The notes: a model not told the origin generated them from the sequence alone. Numbered from the stretch's first letter, positions 24,145 to 35,645 are shown. The stretch is DNA of 64,000 nt from Cichorium intybus (GCA_023525715.1 CM042014.1:25817904-25881903), one strand, 5' to 3'. Program-made: numbers and translations.

Positions 24145-25070
24145 AACACACTGAATCTAAAAAGTTTAGATGTTACCTTTTAATTTTTATTTAAAAGGCT
24201 ATCATACGGTGCCTATGTACCTCGTGAATTAATCTATTAAAGTTGTTTTTTTTTTTTTTTTTTTTTTTTGTAACGGCGAGCGAAGTTGTTAAGCTCGACT
24301 ATACCTAAAAGTCCCAATGTAGATTATTTAGTACTGTTTTAAACAATGTGGGTTTTGATAGCCAGAGGTGTTACCTTGGTGGATTCGGCAATTTCAAACA
24401 GAACTTGTAAATTGTAGATCTTCTTCCTGTTGAAACCTTGTAAATCGTCTCTTTTAATGGTAATTGTCAACTAAGAAAAAATGGGTCAATTTTATTTAAA
24501 CTAGCTAACTGTAGAAGATTTCAATTTTACTCCTCCAAAATTTACCGCTAAAGTCAGCATATCAGACTTATCACCAAAATCTTAGCATATCCACAACCGA
24601 TTTTTGCATATATCAGACTTGACAACAATACCATACAAGGCTACATAAAGTGTGCAGAAAATTCAAAAACAGTCGAATTCAACAAAAAACTAACATAACA
24701 TAAATAAAGCACCATTGCTATATCTGAGAACAAACATGTTACACAATAAATTAGCCGATTACAGTCTCAGGTTGCTTAGAACCCAAGGAAGGCACACTGT
24801 TTCCGAGCATGTTCTGGTATCAGTTTAGCCAGAAGTTCCAAAGATGCCCCTTTTAGCTCTGTCAGTTATACCATGTTGTTGTTAGAATTTTCCAATGAGA
24901 AAACCATGGTGATGTGAAAATGACAAAACTAACCTTGTTGCTTGAAATTGAAGAGGGGTGGCAAAGGGCGACCGTTAGGGAGACGAGTGTTTGGATCACG
25001 GAGTTCGTTAAAGAACGGGTGAATGCATGCCTCCAACTGTGGAATTTATCCTTATTATGACATTGTACTT
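24145..25070. repeat. Source copy of a segmental duplication (partner 34245-35205)
   Basis: This covers the 3' flank, last exon, last intron and penultimate exon of the kinase gene. The same order of sequence appears about 10.1 kb downstream in the same orientation, at high identity over the exon 9 to 3' flank part and lower identity at the outer end. Confidence 0.9.
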
Positions 25071-26770
25071 TGAAGAAATGAAAGTAGAATGGTGTAATAG
25101 ACAAAAGGTAAAGATGCACTTACAGCAGTACATCTCAAGTTTGGAGAGTATTGGAGGAGTCTTGAAACAAGATCTACAGCCTCTGGGGGAGTCCTCTTGT
25201 GAAAAATCTACATGTGAAAAATATATATGTCAAATTACAGTTAAAGCAAGGGTAAATTGGGCATAAAAGTTAAGGTACTCACTTTGTGCCAAGGGTGGGC
25301 TTTAATTTGTGGGAACTTAAATTCTGTGTAGTTTGGATTCATGCATTTGATTTCTTCACGAGTTGGTGTACCAAGGACCTACACAGATAATTTATAAAAT
25401 AAAAGATAGGAACGGATGACTTTTGAGAGAAAATAATACACAGAATGCATAAATAACTTGCCTTGATAATCTCTACAAGTTGGTCAACTCCACTTTCACC
25501 TGGGAATAGAGGCTACATGTACAAAAAAGAAAATTTTAAAAAGAAATTAGAAAATAATACATGATAACTAATAATAAAAGTAAAGATGCAAAATACCTGT
25601 CCTAGAAGCAGTTCAGCAAGGACACAACCGACTGACCAGACATCAATTGCAGTTGTGTACTCGGTTGCCCCAAATATGAGTTCAGGTGCACGGTAATATC
25701 GTGAACAGATATACGATATATTTGGTTCGCCTTTCACCTTTTCAAATAAAAAAAAAACAATTTCAGATAACAATAACTACAGGTAATATGTTTGTTTGGT
25801 GATAAATTGATTAGTGTTAAATGTAACTTGTTTGAATACTGATTTTGTTTACCAGAACTTTTGCACTTCCAAAGTCACAGAGTTTAAGTTGGTGAGTATG
25901 AGGATTGACCAAAAGATTTTGAGGCTTAATGTCACGGTGACAGACGCCAATTGCATGAATGTATGCCAATGCTCTGAAAATCTGAAAAGAAAAAACAGAA
26001 ATCAAATCAACCACAAGTATTAAATTATTTTTTTAACGATGAAAAAGAAGAAGAACGTACCTGATATGTGTAAAGTTTGACATAAATCATGGGCATTCTT
26101 TGATTTGCTTTGCTGTAGTGTCTTGCTACGCGATAAGCTGTTTCAGGTACATATTCTAGAACCAAATTCAGATAAAGTTCATCTTTGTCTGTAGTTGAAA
26201 AGAAGCAATGTTTAAGTGAAACAACATTCGGATGATCGAGAAGTCTCATTGTTTGTAATTCGCGATTCTTGTATCGTTTATCTTGCAATACTTTTTTAAT
26301 TGCAACAGCTTCTCCGGTTTCTAAACACTTTGCTTGAAACACAATTCCAAAAGAACCCTGGCCCACCACACGTTCCGCCATATAGCTTATTGTCTGAAGG
26401 ATATATTTTGACAAAAAATTATATTGTTTATTTCATACACTAACAAAGTGATTGATAATTTGATAGTTAGTTTAGTTAATTACCTGTTTGGGTTGACCAT
26501 TTCTACCACCGATAGTAGTAACAATGATGTGACCAGTTTCAGTGCCATTTCCATCAACAACAGTTGCCTCCATTTCCTATAAGAGGATTGTTAGATTTAT
26601 GTAAAAATTGTAGTAAAGATGCAATGAAACCACATAAGGTAAAGTGTTAAAAAGACAACCTTTTCGACCTTGTCATCTCTGATTTTCATTTCATTGATTT
26701 CTTCCGGAAGTTTGTCAACAAACATTGAATCACCATCAACTTTTTCAACTGCCATTACACCAGAAGCCAT
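24776..26770 (-). CDS. SHAGGY/GSK3-like serine/threonine kinase, 407 aa, 10 exons
   Basis: A cytosolic/nuclear kinase of the GSK3 family. Plant subgroup I/II members act in brassinosteroid, stress and developmental signalling. Exons: 26660-26770, 26484-26576, 26061-26393, 25853-25981, 25597-25737, 25462-25512, 25283-25378, 25124-25207, 24934-25036, 24776-24858. All phases agree. Intron 6 has a GC donor (AAG then GCAAGT); the others are GT-AG. Landmarks: glycine loop GQGSFG (79-84), catalytic K101, priming-phosphate residues R112, R195 and K220, HRDIKPQN (194-201), DFG (215-217), activation-loop Y231 in SYICSRYYR, the TREE motif (292-295) where gain-of-function changes occur in BIN2, and tail [12 protein letters not shown]. 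The length fits the family (about 400-410). Exon 9 and part of exon 10 are duplicated at 34245-35205. The exact SK paralogue cannot be assigned with certainty; the tail suggests subgroup I. Confidence 0.97.
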
Positions 26771-27780
26771 TTTGTGGGAGATTGAGTTGTATTCTTATAA
26801 GACTCACGCACCACTCATGTTATAAAGCGCCTGTATAAGAACAATATCTTAAAACATTAAATAAGAAAGAGATGATCAACATGATGCACAAACTGTGATA
26901 AAAATCACAGGCGGTATGATATTTGGGAACACACAAACTTTGACAATTGAAAGCATTCAAAAAGTTTCATTATATAGGCATGTAACAATTCCAATCAGAA
27001 TTCAGAAGTACTTCCTTTGGTATTATCATGTTTGTGTATTACTCTACTTAAGCTGTTAATTTCTAACACCTACCATATAATTTAAGAAATGCCTTAGGCT
27101 TCCCTTATAAGCACTTCTAAGTTCCCGCTGCATTTTTGCGTGACAAACGTAGCTATTTCTTGCTTGATTTGGAAACTAGTAGCTACATACTATGATCTTT
27201 TTAGAAGTAACCGTTGGAGAAAAAGCAAAGAAACAATATGTCGGATCTATACACTCTTCATTCTTAAGGTTAACTTTCCTTTCCAACTTTTCTAGCTCCT
27301 TCATAAATTTATTGCCTATGTTGGAGCTTGACGACCTGTTCTTAAATTCTAAACATCCACATCTAACGACGTATGATTATACTAAATCTAACAATAGGGT
27401 TTTTACATTCAAAAAGCTAAAAGTGATCCAATAACGATTTGGCAAAAAAAAACAAAAAAACAAAAAAAAAAAAAAAAAGACCGCAAAACCGCTTCTTGCA
27501 AAAACGAGGTTCCATAACATCTGAGGTCCGAGGTTCAATTGGAGCTTGAATGTCTCACGACCTTCTCACTTTTAAAATCAAAGTCAGAGCTCTGATCCAT
27601 CCCCCACAATCACAAACCCAAGAAAATTAAAAGAATTACAAAACGTACCTGTATGATGTAGCTAAAACCAGCTCAGAATCTGCAAAACGCCGATCAAATT
27701 CAACGCCTGAGCCGAAAACCTCAAAAATTGAAATCGTTCTTATAGCGAGAAGGTAAAGCCGGCGTTTATGATGCTTCAGA
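26771..27780 (-). promoter_or_regulatory. 5' leader, leader intron and promoter region of the kinase gene
   Basis: Minus-strand splice signals (CAG followed by GTACGT at 27648, and TATACAG ending at 26831) define a likely leader intron 26831-27648 between a non-coding exon starting near 27750 and the start-codon exon. A poly-A tract lies inside it (about 27447-27479). A leader intron is common in plant SHAGGY-like kinase genes. Confidence 0.6.
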
Positions 27781-27789
27781 GATTTTTGT

Positions 27790-28292
27790 TACAAGGTTTG
27801 ACCATGTGCGACTCAATAATCTCTCTGGATTTTCTCGGGATGCAGCTGAATGGTTTTTCCCCTTTCGTGATTTGTTGCAGGGCGGATTCGAAATGGTTTT
27901 ATGAAATTGATTTAGGTACGACTTTAGAGGTCCGTGTACATAGGGTGCTGTGGACCTATGGTGCACGTGGAAGTTGTTGAATGGTGGCCTCGGTATTAAT
28001 GTTGCTGTAAAAGGGCTTTGTAGCCGTTGATCTTATTTAGATAAAGTTTTAACGGTTGGATGGGATGCTTCTTTTACTACTGAATTTTACGTTGCTAGCT
28101 TTAATTCGAATCATTAACACCGTTCACTCCAATACGGTGATTGAATCAATAAATACAAATAAGACATTAAAATATTGGATAAACCCGCGTTCATTGTCAC
28201 GATAATAAATGAGTCAAAATCCGAAAAATGTTGTTGGAGTATTCTAGTTTACCACCGAAAAGATTGTTGTTTTGGACACTCCTACAATATTT
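27790..28292. other. Intergenic DNA upstream of the kinase gene
   Basis: No gene recognised. A 70-codon frame at 27768-27980 on the + strand overlaps the presumed promoter of the kinase and has no recognisable motif. Confidence 0.5.
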
Positions 28293-28815
28293 GTTCTCAA
28301 AATATTTTCTTTGACTTACATGTTTAAAAGAATTATACAAACTTATTAAGGTTAAGAAAACTTAGGGTATGTCTAACAATATTAGGGTTGACGGTGTAGT
28401 ATTGGTTTGGGAGTGGATTTGAGCATGGCGCCGTCGGCACAGCCACAGGTTCAGCAGTGTGTGACTCGTGTGGTTTCAACGGCTTGGAGGTGTGGGTATA
28501 TTGCGGGTTTAGGAACCCGCTTTCGGTTGAACATAACGAAGGAAAAGATGGCAGCAGGTTAGAGGTGTGGAGGTTCAACGGCTTCAGCGGTGTGCCACTC
28601 CCTTTGCTGCGGCTTCGGGCAGCTTCAGCGGTGTGGCCATTCCCTCCTCTGCGGGTTCAGCAGCGGTTTAAAGAGTCGTCGTTTCAGCGAGATTCGCATC
28701 GTCCACCCTTAGCTGCAAGTTGATATCTCAAAATATTTTCTTTGGTTTATATGTTTAAAATAATTATATAAATTTATTAAGTTAAAAACTTACTATATGT
28801 TTAACAGATATTAGT
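28293..28815. repeat. Direct repeat of about 89 bp flanking a GC-richer insert
   Basis: Two diverged copies (28293-28382 and 28727-28815, both starting TCTCAAAATATTTTCTTTG) enclose about 345 bp that is clearly GC-richer and rich in GGTTCAGC/GCGGTGTG words. This could be an old insertion with a long target duplication, a tandem duplication later split, or two LTR-like ends. The enclosed 88-codon frame resembles no known protein. Confidence 0.7.
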
Positions 28816-29348
28816 TGTAATTTGATAAGTTAGCCGGTACAAAATAATATTTGCTAAACTAGATGATAAGCTAGTTATAAAATACAAATGACATGTAAAA
28901 ATAAAAATAGATACTCGTATGAACCATGTAAATCTAGATATAACTAACTACATTTTTTCAAATATAATGTTTTATGTCGAAAAGCTAGTTGATAGTCAAT
29001 AAGTTAGAAAAAATTACATTTAATAGAAACTAACTGATAAATTAAAATGTTATAAAAGAGTATGTAAAAAATAAGTTTTTTTTTATAATTAGTAAGTGTA
29101 TATTAGAAAATTCTAGAAAAATATTCCGTTGAAATGTTAGTCTAAATAGTTTTTTATAAATTAGCTTATAAGCTGCTTTTTAGTTATCAAACATGACAAC
29201 CAAAAATAACTCGAAATATAAGCTAAATTATCAGCTAGGTATGACGCATCAAACATAGCTTAAATACAATTTATTAACTATAATAAATTTATTATGTAAA
29301 TAATTAAAATAAATAAGATACCACAATATTTAGAATAAATAAAACTAT
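28816..29348. other. AT-rich intergenic DNA
   Basis: No reading frame, structural RNA or repeat boundary could be supported here. Confidence 0.6.
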
Positions 29349-29356
29349 ATTATTAT

Positions 29357-29782
29357 CAGTGTTGCAAAATTCGGCATTAGCGTTCTGCAACCGATTACGA
29401 TTAGGTCTAATCGGTCAGGGTTAGCTGTTTGGTCAAATATCGATCTTAGCGGTCATTGGCGACCGATTAATCGGCATCGTTGGTCATTTTTTTATTTTTT
29501 AAATATTTTTTATTTTTTTATTTTTTTATTTTTTTATTTTGGTCAAATATCGGTTTAATAAGTCAAGAAATCTAAAGAAATCAAAATTAAAGAATGAAAA
29601 TACACAAATATATAATATCTTATGTGTATCTAAGAATAAAATGATTCATACTTTGCTATTTTGTTATATTCATTTATTTATAAATAAATTCCTTTATATC
29701 TTAAGCTCACCGATTAATCTCCGAATAATCCCCGATTAATCCCTTAACCCCACTCCACCGTCAAACGATTTTTAAAACCTTG
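29357..29782. mobile_element. hAT-type MITE (426 bp)
   Basis: The ends are CAGTGTTGCAAAATTCG and, on the other strand, CAAGGTTTTAAAAATCG: imperfect inverted repeats with the CA-G-G start and AAAA block typical of small hAT elements. The 8-bp sequence ATTATTAT flanks both ends (29349-29356 and 29783-29790), the hAT target size. Low complexity of that 8-mer weakens the evidence a little. The interior repeats CGATTA/TAATCGG words and codes for nothing. Confidence 0.7.
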
Positions 29783-29790
29783 ATTATTAT

Positions 29791-30206
29791 TAGTGCATCT
29801 AACTTCTCGTGTCAAAAGAATACCTTACATAAAGTTTTCTAACAATTTTGTTTTTACATGAATATTTATATTTAAAAAACAAAAAAGATAATTTAACGAT
29901 TTTAGAATGACAAATGAAATTAAGAATAAATCCACAAGTTAGACGTGAAATAGAAGAAGGTGTTTGGTTCGTAGTATGTTGATGGTTCGTAGTCATAAAA
30001 TCCTGTGTTTGCTTCAAAATTGGGAGGAATTAAAATCGAATAAGATCCACCAAAATATATTCATCGAGGGATTTTAGAAAACCTTCATACACCCCCAATA
30101 ATTTCAATTCCCAACTTTATGTAAGTGGTCAAATACCTTTTTATCGCTAATGTTTCATAAAAATATATCCTACATCTTCCCATCTCTACACCATTTCTCT
30201 ATTTCA
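29791..30206. other. Intergenic DNA, nothing recognised
   Basis: AT-rich sequence between the MITE and the LTR-like segment. No gene seen on either strand. Confidence 0.55.
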
Positions 30207-30879
30207 TGTTAGAAAATTGGGGTTAACGGATTGCTTGGAATCTCTAAAAGTTGTGATTATCACTATCAAATCAAAGTATTTCGATGGAACAAATCGAACA
30301 CTTGATTGGATAAAATTCAGAGAAGTTCAAGAACAGAGAATGAGGATTCTTATGATTTTCGTGTACCAAGAAAAATGACCAAAACTGAATATAAGTTGTC
30401 TGAAAACCAACAAGAAACTGTCACAGGGCGTTGAAAAATTCCCACACGGGTCGTGTCATTTCCTTGATTGGAATCTGCTTTAACACGCACACGGTTCGTG
30501 TCATTTTCTTGACTGCAATCTGCTTTGACATGCACACGGGTCGTGTGATCGCAGAGGTCAGAAATTGTGCTATTTTTAGAAAAAACGAATTTCTGATGCA
30601 TTTTTAATAAAGCAATATAACCTAGCCAGAGGATTTGTCCCTTGGACCCCACCAGCGGTTGCCGCCCCTTGGACCCCGCTACCAGGGGCGCTGCCCCTGG
30701 GCCCCCGTCAGTTCAGGGGCTTCGCCCCATAAATGACAGTGTACTTTGAACCTTGATCAAACTCAAACAAGTGTGCACTCCGCACCTCCCTTACTTGTTT
30801 GATGTTTATCAAGATTGTATTTGGTCAACAAGTTAATCCATTACACTTAAATAACATTGGTAATATAAAATCACCAACA
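30207..30879 (+). mobile_element. Probable Copia-type solo LTR
   Basis: It starts TGTTAGAAAATTGG and ends CACCAACA (inverted TGTT/AACA termini). The interior holds a GC-rich block (30630-30735) with repeated GGCGCTGCCCC / CTTGGACCCC words, common in LTRs of plant SIRE/Angela-like Copia elements. Flanking 5-mers (TTTCA, TTTAT) match poorly, so a target duplication is not convincing. Three 45-bp tandem units lie inside (30443-30577). Confidence 0.5.
30443..30577. repeat. Three 45-bp tandem units, each with a palindromic core
   Basis: CACACGGGTCGTGT or a one-base variant occurs at 30443-30456, 30488-30501 and 30533-30546, exactly 45 bp apart, with similar sequence between. The core is a near-perfect inverted repeat. 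Related words occur at 57035-57124. Confidence 0.88.
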
Positions 30880-31036
30880 TTTATATAATCTCACAAGCCT
30901 ACCACTCTCCCTCATTTCCCTATCGACGATTCTAAACATAAAATTCATAAAACCTACTTCAGAATGATCATTTTGAAACTAATAAGACGTTAAATGATCA
31001 AATAAGTAAAATTACAAAAGTTTAGTGACTTATTCT

Positions 31037-31296
<260 letters not shown>

Positions 31297-32330
31297 TAAT
31301 ATTAAATGTGGGGCTGCAAATATTGTGTCCATGTATGACCAAATGTGGAGCATCCAATCGAAATGATGATCGGTGGTTACAGATTCAAGGGTCTAACTGT
31401 AAAATTTTTGACAATTAATTAATCAGATTCTACAATTAAACCTTATAAATAGTATTTTAGTCTATTAATGAATAATTAAAAAATGAAATACCATATTTAT
31501 CTCCTAATTTTGTGGGATTATTACTTAATATCTATTTATATTATTATATAAAATTTATAAATGTATTACGTGATAAATAATAACTGCAAATAGAAAAACA
31601 CAGGTTTATAAATTTTATGATAATCACATGATTCACTGTCATTCTTATAGAATAGAATATCATTCTTGAAAAAATACACTATCATTCTTAAAAAATATGA
31701 GTGTTTTTATATCAATGGTATACAACATAATTTAAATTCATAAAGAATAGAAACATACATTCTGAAAGTTACGTGTCATTATTCAAATAATACACAAATT
31801 CTTTAATAATACAGTTATATGTTGAAAGAATATGTTCATTCTTGACATAATACACTATCATTCTCAAAAAATATAAACATTCTTGAAGAATTCAAGCGTT
31901 CTCAAAAATTGGCTTGAAGAGTATAATTCTTGAAGAATTTTGGAATGAACACAAATGATTTAAGTACATTATTGAAGAATCTAATCATTATGAAAAGTAA
32001 GAACTCATATAAGATAAGTTGTTTTAACAAACCATCGTTCAAAATAGGATCGGTTTCAGTAAGGCATTTCATCGAACACATGGTATGCGTCTTAATAAAG
32101 GCTAAGACTTTAACCAGTTTTGCAAAAAAATAAAATAATACTAACAATCAGAAACTACCGAGATAGGTTTCATAGTTCGGATAAAATTTTCAGCAAAATT
32201 AAATTAAAGATTTTGAGTCAATTGGAATCAGCAAAGTACACTCTAAAAGTCCACCTCCATTAATAGAGTATTACTTGAATAAAAGGGAAGTTTTTGGTCG
32301 ATAAATAAAGTACTTTAACCTCATTAAGAG
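31297..32330. other. AT-rich DNA with repeated short words
   Basis: No gene recognised. From about 31640 to 31910 words such as ACTATCATTCTTAAAAAATA and CATTCTTGA recur several times, suggesting old tandem slippage or a degenerate element. Confidence 0.55.
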
Positions 32331-32337
32331 CTCCCCC

Positions 32338-32690
32338 ACATCGCCTGTGGAGACGTCGAAGCCGACATTAGCAATATCTACGAACCCAGCATAGTGCGTC
32401 GGATGCTCGCCGGTTGTGGATCATCAGAGACGATGTTGCTGCTGGTTGTGGGTCTTCAGAGGGTCGAGATACAGCGTCCCTATCGACAGTTACCCAACAT
32501 CGCCTATGGAGACATCGCGCCCACGGATCCCGTGGAGACCGCCGACTTCATATATATCTCCGAACCCAACACAGTCCGGTCGAGATGCTCGCTGGTTGTG
32601 GATCATCAGAGACGATGTTGCTCGCCGGCTGTGGGTCATCATATAGTCAAGATACAATGTCCCTATCAACACCCCTATGATCTCCAGAAG
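32338..32690. repeat. Imperfect tandem duplication, unit about 160-180 bp, GC-rich
   Basis: Two copies begin CATCGCCT.TGGAGAC (near 32339 and 32498). Each carries GGTTGTGGATCATCAGAGAC and a GTGGGTC-TCA block. The segment is much richer in G and C than its surroundings. Overlapping frames exist in three phases, as expected from a repeat, but none resembles a known protein. Confidence 0.75.
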
Positions 32691-32762
32691 TAACATATTA
32701 CTATAATCGATCGTCGGTTGTAGTATAAGGAGGCAATGGGTGAAGGCGGGTTTGATTATCAT

Positions 32763-33963
32763 CCGTATAAGAAGAGAAGTGAGAGAGAGTGTGTAAGTGA
32801 AACAAACTAGAGCTATGCTCTCTTGAAGCTATGCTTGAGCATTTTGGGTGTTTTAGACCTCTTTTTACCTAGGTTTGGGGTTGGACATGTATTGGACATG
32901 CATGTTCATAAAGTCTAATTTTTATTCAGTAGAAGTGTTAATGGATGGTTTCTAGAGAGTCTTAGCCTCTAACTTAACGAATTAAGCACTTAATAAGGAA
33001 GTTGGAATGTCCAGAGATAACATCGCTAATATAAAAGGATAGCGATGCTATCTCTGAAGGAAACCCAATTCTGATCGCATCCCGTAGCGACGCAATGGGC
33101 CATAGGACGCGACGTGACGTGCATGTTAACTATTGGATTTGAAGTTTGACCGTTGACTTTGACCGGGTTGACTTTTGGTCAAAGGTTTATGAATTTAGGA
33201 TATGGATTAAGGCGTTGACTTTTGATTAGTTCAAGTCACTAAATTATGGCTAATGGTGGTTTAGGGGATTTGCGTTGTTGATTATTTGAGGATCGAGTTG
33301 CGTGTGTGGTTCAACTTCGCGTTCAGGTGAGCCTTCTCACTATACTATGTGTGACGTTGAATGTGTAGTTAGCTGGATACATGTTAGGGTAGGATTGGGA
33401 GTTAGACTAGTATAGTATTGTTTGTTGTTTGCTTAGTCGTATTTGTTTTTTTGACTATAATAAATGTTGGCAGAGCGGTGAACCCGTAAGCCGGACAGGT
33501 CGAGGTTAGTCTGATAGTCCTTAGTTGAAGGACAGAACGAGGTGAGTTCGTGAGTCGGACGAATCGGAGTGTGCCCGATAGTCCTTATTTGTTGGCAACT
33601 CGAAGCTAGTTTGAGGGCATTTGTTATATGCTGGATATATGTGGTACTTTTGGGAACTCACAAGTGAACTCATAAAACTTTGTGTTTACTCTCTCAAGTT
33701 AAATATTTTCGGGTACTTTTCAGATAAAGGAAGGGCGCGGCCTGATGTACTCGCATCCGACATGATCATGATTTCATACTTCCATTGTCATATGTTTTCC
33801 AATTTGGATTTTAATGCCATGAATTTGGAGTGTTGTTTCCTTTACATTGAACAAATGGATAGGAAAATGTTGTAAATGGTTTTCCTACGACGTTGGAGAT
33901 AGTTTTGATTTCTAAACTTTATTTAAAAATGAAAATTTTGGCTTCAAAATTTGGAACGTTATA
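32763..33963 (+). mobile_element. 3' part of a gypsy-type LTR
   Basis: It resembles the gypsy LTR at 49988-52445 in layout: a GAGAGAG-rich block (32775-32800), the motif TTTACCTAGGTTTGGGG, then paired blocks with GGTGAACCCGTAAGCCGGAC and GAGTTCGTGAGTCGGAC (33477-33590). It ends GGAACGTTATA directly before a tRNA-Met primer site. The 5' border was not found. Confidence 0.6.
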
Positions 33964-33977
33964 AGTTGGTATGAGAG
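33964..33977 (+). other. Primer binding site of the truncated gypsy element
   Basis: GTTGGTATGAGAGC differs by one base from the complement of the initiator tRNA-Met 3' end, and sits directly after the LTR end. Only about 260 bp of leader follow before unrelated sequence starts near 34240, so the element is truncated. Confidence 0.65.
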
Positions 33978-34244
33978 CCTTGATTTGAGAAATTTAGACA
34001 AACATTCGTGCGAGTCCAAACTCAAAATAAGGATTAAAGGATTTTTGTTGAAAGAAAATTTTCTCCCAACAAAGTTCAAATAAGTTAGATTGAGGACTGT
34101 TTGGATGCCCATTTGCATGTTCTTGTTTAATTGTTGCCTGTAGATTTGAAATACGATATGGATACCTAACTCACTATTTTCAATGGTTTTCAAATAAGTT
34201 TTAAAAATAAGAATGACGCGATATATACAGTCAGCCGGAGTTTA

Positions 34245-35205
34245 AACACACTGAATCTGAAAAATTAAGATACTGCCTCTTAATTAAACATCGTCTTACA
34301 TCTAAAAATGTTTACTATCACAATACATATAGTGCCTATATACCTTATATACCTGGTGTATCAATCGATTAAAGCATTTTTTTTGTAGTCGGCGAGTAAA
34401 ATACTTAATAAACTCAACCATACGTAAAAGTCCCAATGTAGATTATTTTAGTACTGGCAAATTTTCAAACAATGTAGGTTTTAATAGCCAGAGGTGCATC
34501 TTACCTTGGTGGATTCGGCAATTTCAAACAAAGCTTGTACTCCAAAATTTTATTGTAACCTTCGTCTTGTTGAAACCTCGTCTCTTTTAATGGTAATTGT
34601 TAACTAATAAGAAATAGATCAATTTTATTTAAACTAGCTAACTTCCTATGATTTCAATTTTACTCCAAAATTTGTCACTAAAGTCAGCATATCAGACTTA
34701 TCACCATAATCTATCACAAGAAGCTAGATTAAAACAGATGTTACCAATCCCAGCCATCTCTGAATCACCATAATCTAAGCATATCCACAACCGATTTTTG
34801 CATATATCAGACTTGACAGCAATACCATACAAGGCTACATAAAGTGTGCAGAAAATTCAAAAACAGTCAAATTCAACAAAAAACTGACAAAACATAAATA
34901 AAGCACCATTGCTATATCTTAGAACAAACATGTTACACAATAAATTAGCCGATTAGAACCCAAGGAAGGGACACTGGCTCCTAGCATGTTCGATACCATG
35001 TTGTTGTTAGAATTTTCCAATGAGAAAGCCATGGTGACGTGAAAATGACAAAACTAACCTTGAGGCTTGAAATTGAAGAGGGGCGGCAAAGGGCGACCGT
35101 TTGGGAGGCGAGTGTTTGGATCACGGAGTTCGTTAAAGAACGGGTGAATGCATGCCTCCAACTGTCGAATTTATCCTTATTATGACATTGTACTTTAAAA
35201 AAATG
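34245..35205 (-). pseudogene. Partial duplicate of the SHAGGY-like kinase 3' end
   Basis: This repeats 24145-25070 in the same orientation. The copy of exon 9 (35059-35161) keeps its length (103 bp), splice borders and reading frame, with a few substitutions. The copy of exon 10 (34964-34994) has lost about 60 bp including the acceptor, and a CGG codon has become TAG, so no C-terminus can be made. Upstream exons are absent: homology stops in intron 8 at about 35203. It is a dead gene fragment from an incomplete segmental duplication. Confidence 0.92.
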
Positions 35206-35645
35206 AATGCATGCCTCCAACCCACCCTAACCCTTACCCTACTCCACCTAACTTACCCTACCCACCCCTACCCTATCTCACCCTACACATGCCATCCACC
35301 CTACCCCATCTACCTTACCCACCCCACCCCAACCCCACCCATCCCCTTACCCACCTCCACCCACCCCTACACACCTTACTCTCCCCAGCTACCCACCCCA
35401 CCCCACCCCTACCCCTACCCAACCCACCCCCACCCTACCCATGTCCACCCTAACCCCTAGGGGTATGTAGGGTGCGGCGTGGGTAGGGGTAGATAGAGTG
35501 TAGGGTGGGGGTAAGGGTGGGTAGGGGTAGGTAGGATGTGGGGAGTCGAGGTGAGTGTGGAGGGTGGGGTAGGGGCGGGTGTGGAGGGTGGAGTGGGGGT
35601 AGGGTAGGGGTGGGGGTGAGTGTGGATGGTGGGTGGGTGTAGGTG
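35204..35645. repeat. Telomere-like C-rich/G-rich inverted tract
   Basis: From 35219 to 35455 the + strand is made of CCCTA, CCCAC and CCCTAACCC words. At about 35457 it switches to the complementary TAGGG/GTGGGG words until 35645. The centre reads ACCCCTAGGGGT, a perfect palindrome. The words resemble degenerate plant telomere repeat (CCCTAAA), but no exact long array is present. The tract abuts a second copy of GAATGCATGCCTCCAAC (35204-35219) that repeats bases of the kinase exon 9 copy. Long Pro/Thr frames here are artefacts. Confidence 0.85.

Noticed and set aside
28457..28723. An 88-codon frame in the GC-rich insert
   Set aside because: Frames of this length are expected in GC-rich DNA. 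No motif and no start context.
30443..30577. CRISPR-like regular repeat
   Set aside because: Only three 45-bp tandem units with similar spacers in a plant LTR; it is a tandem repeat.
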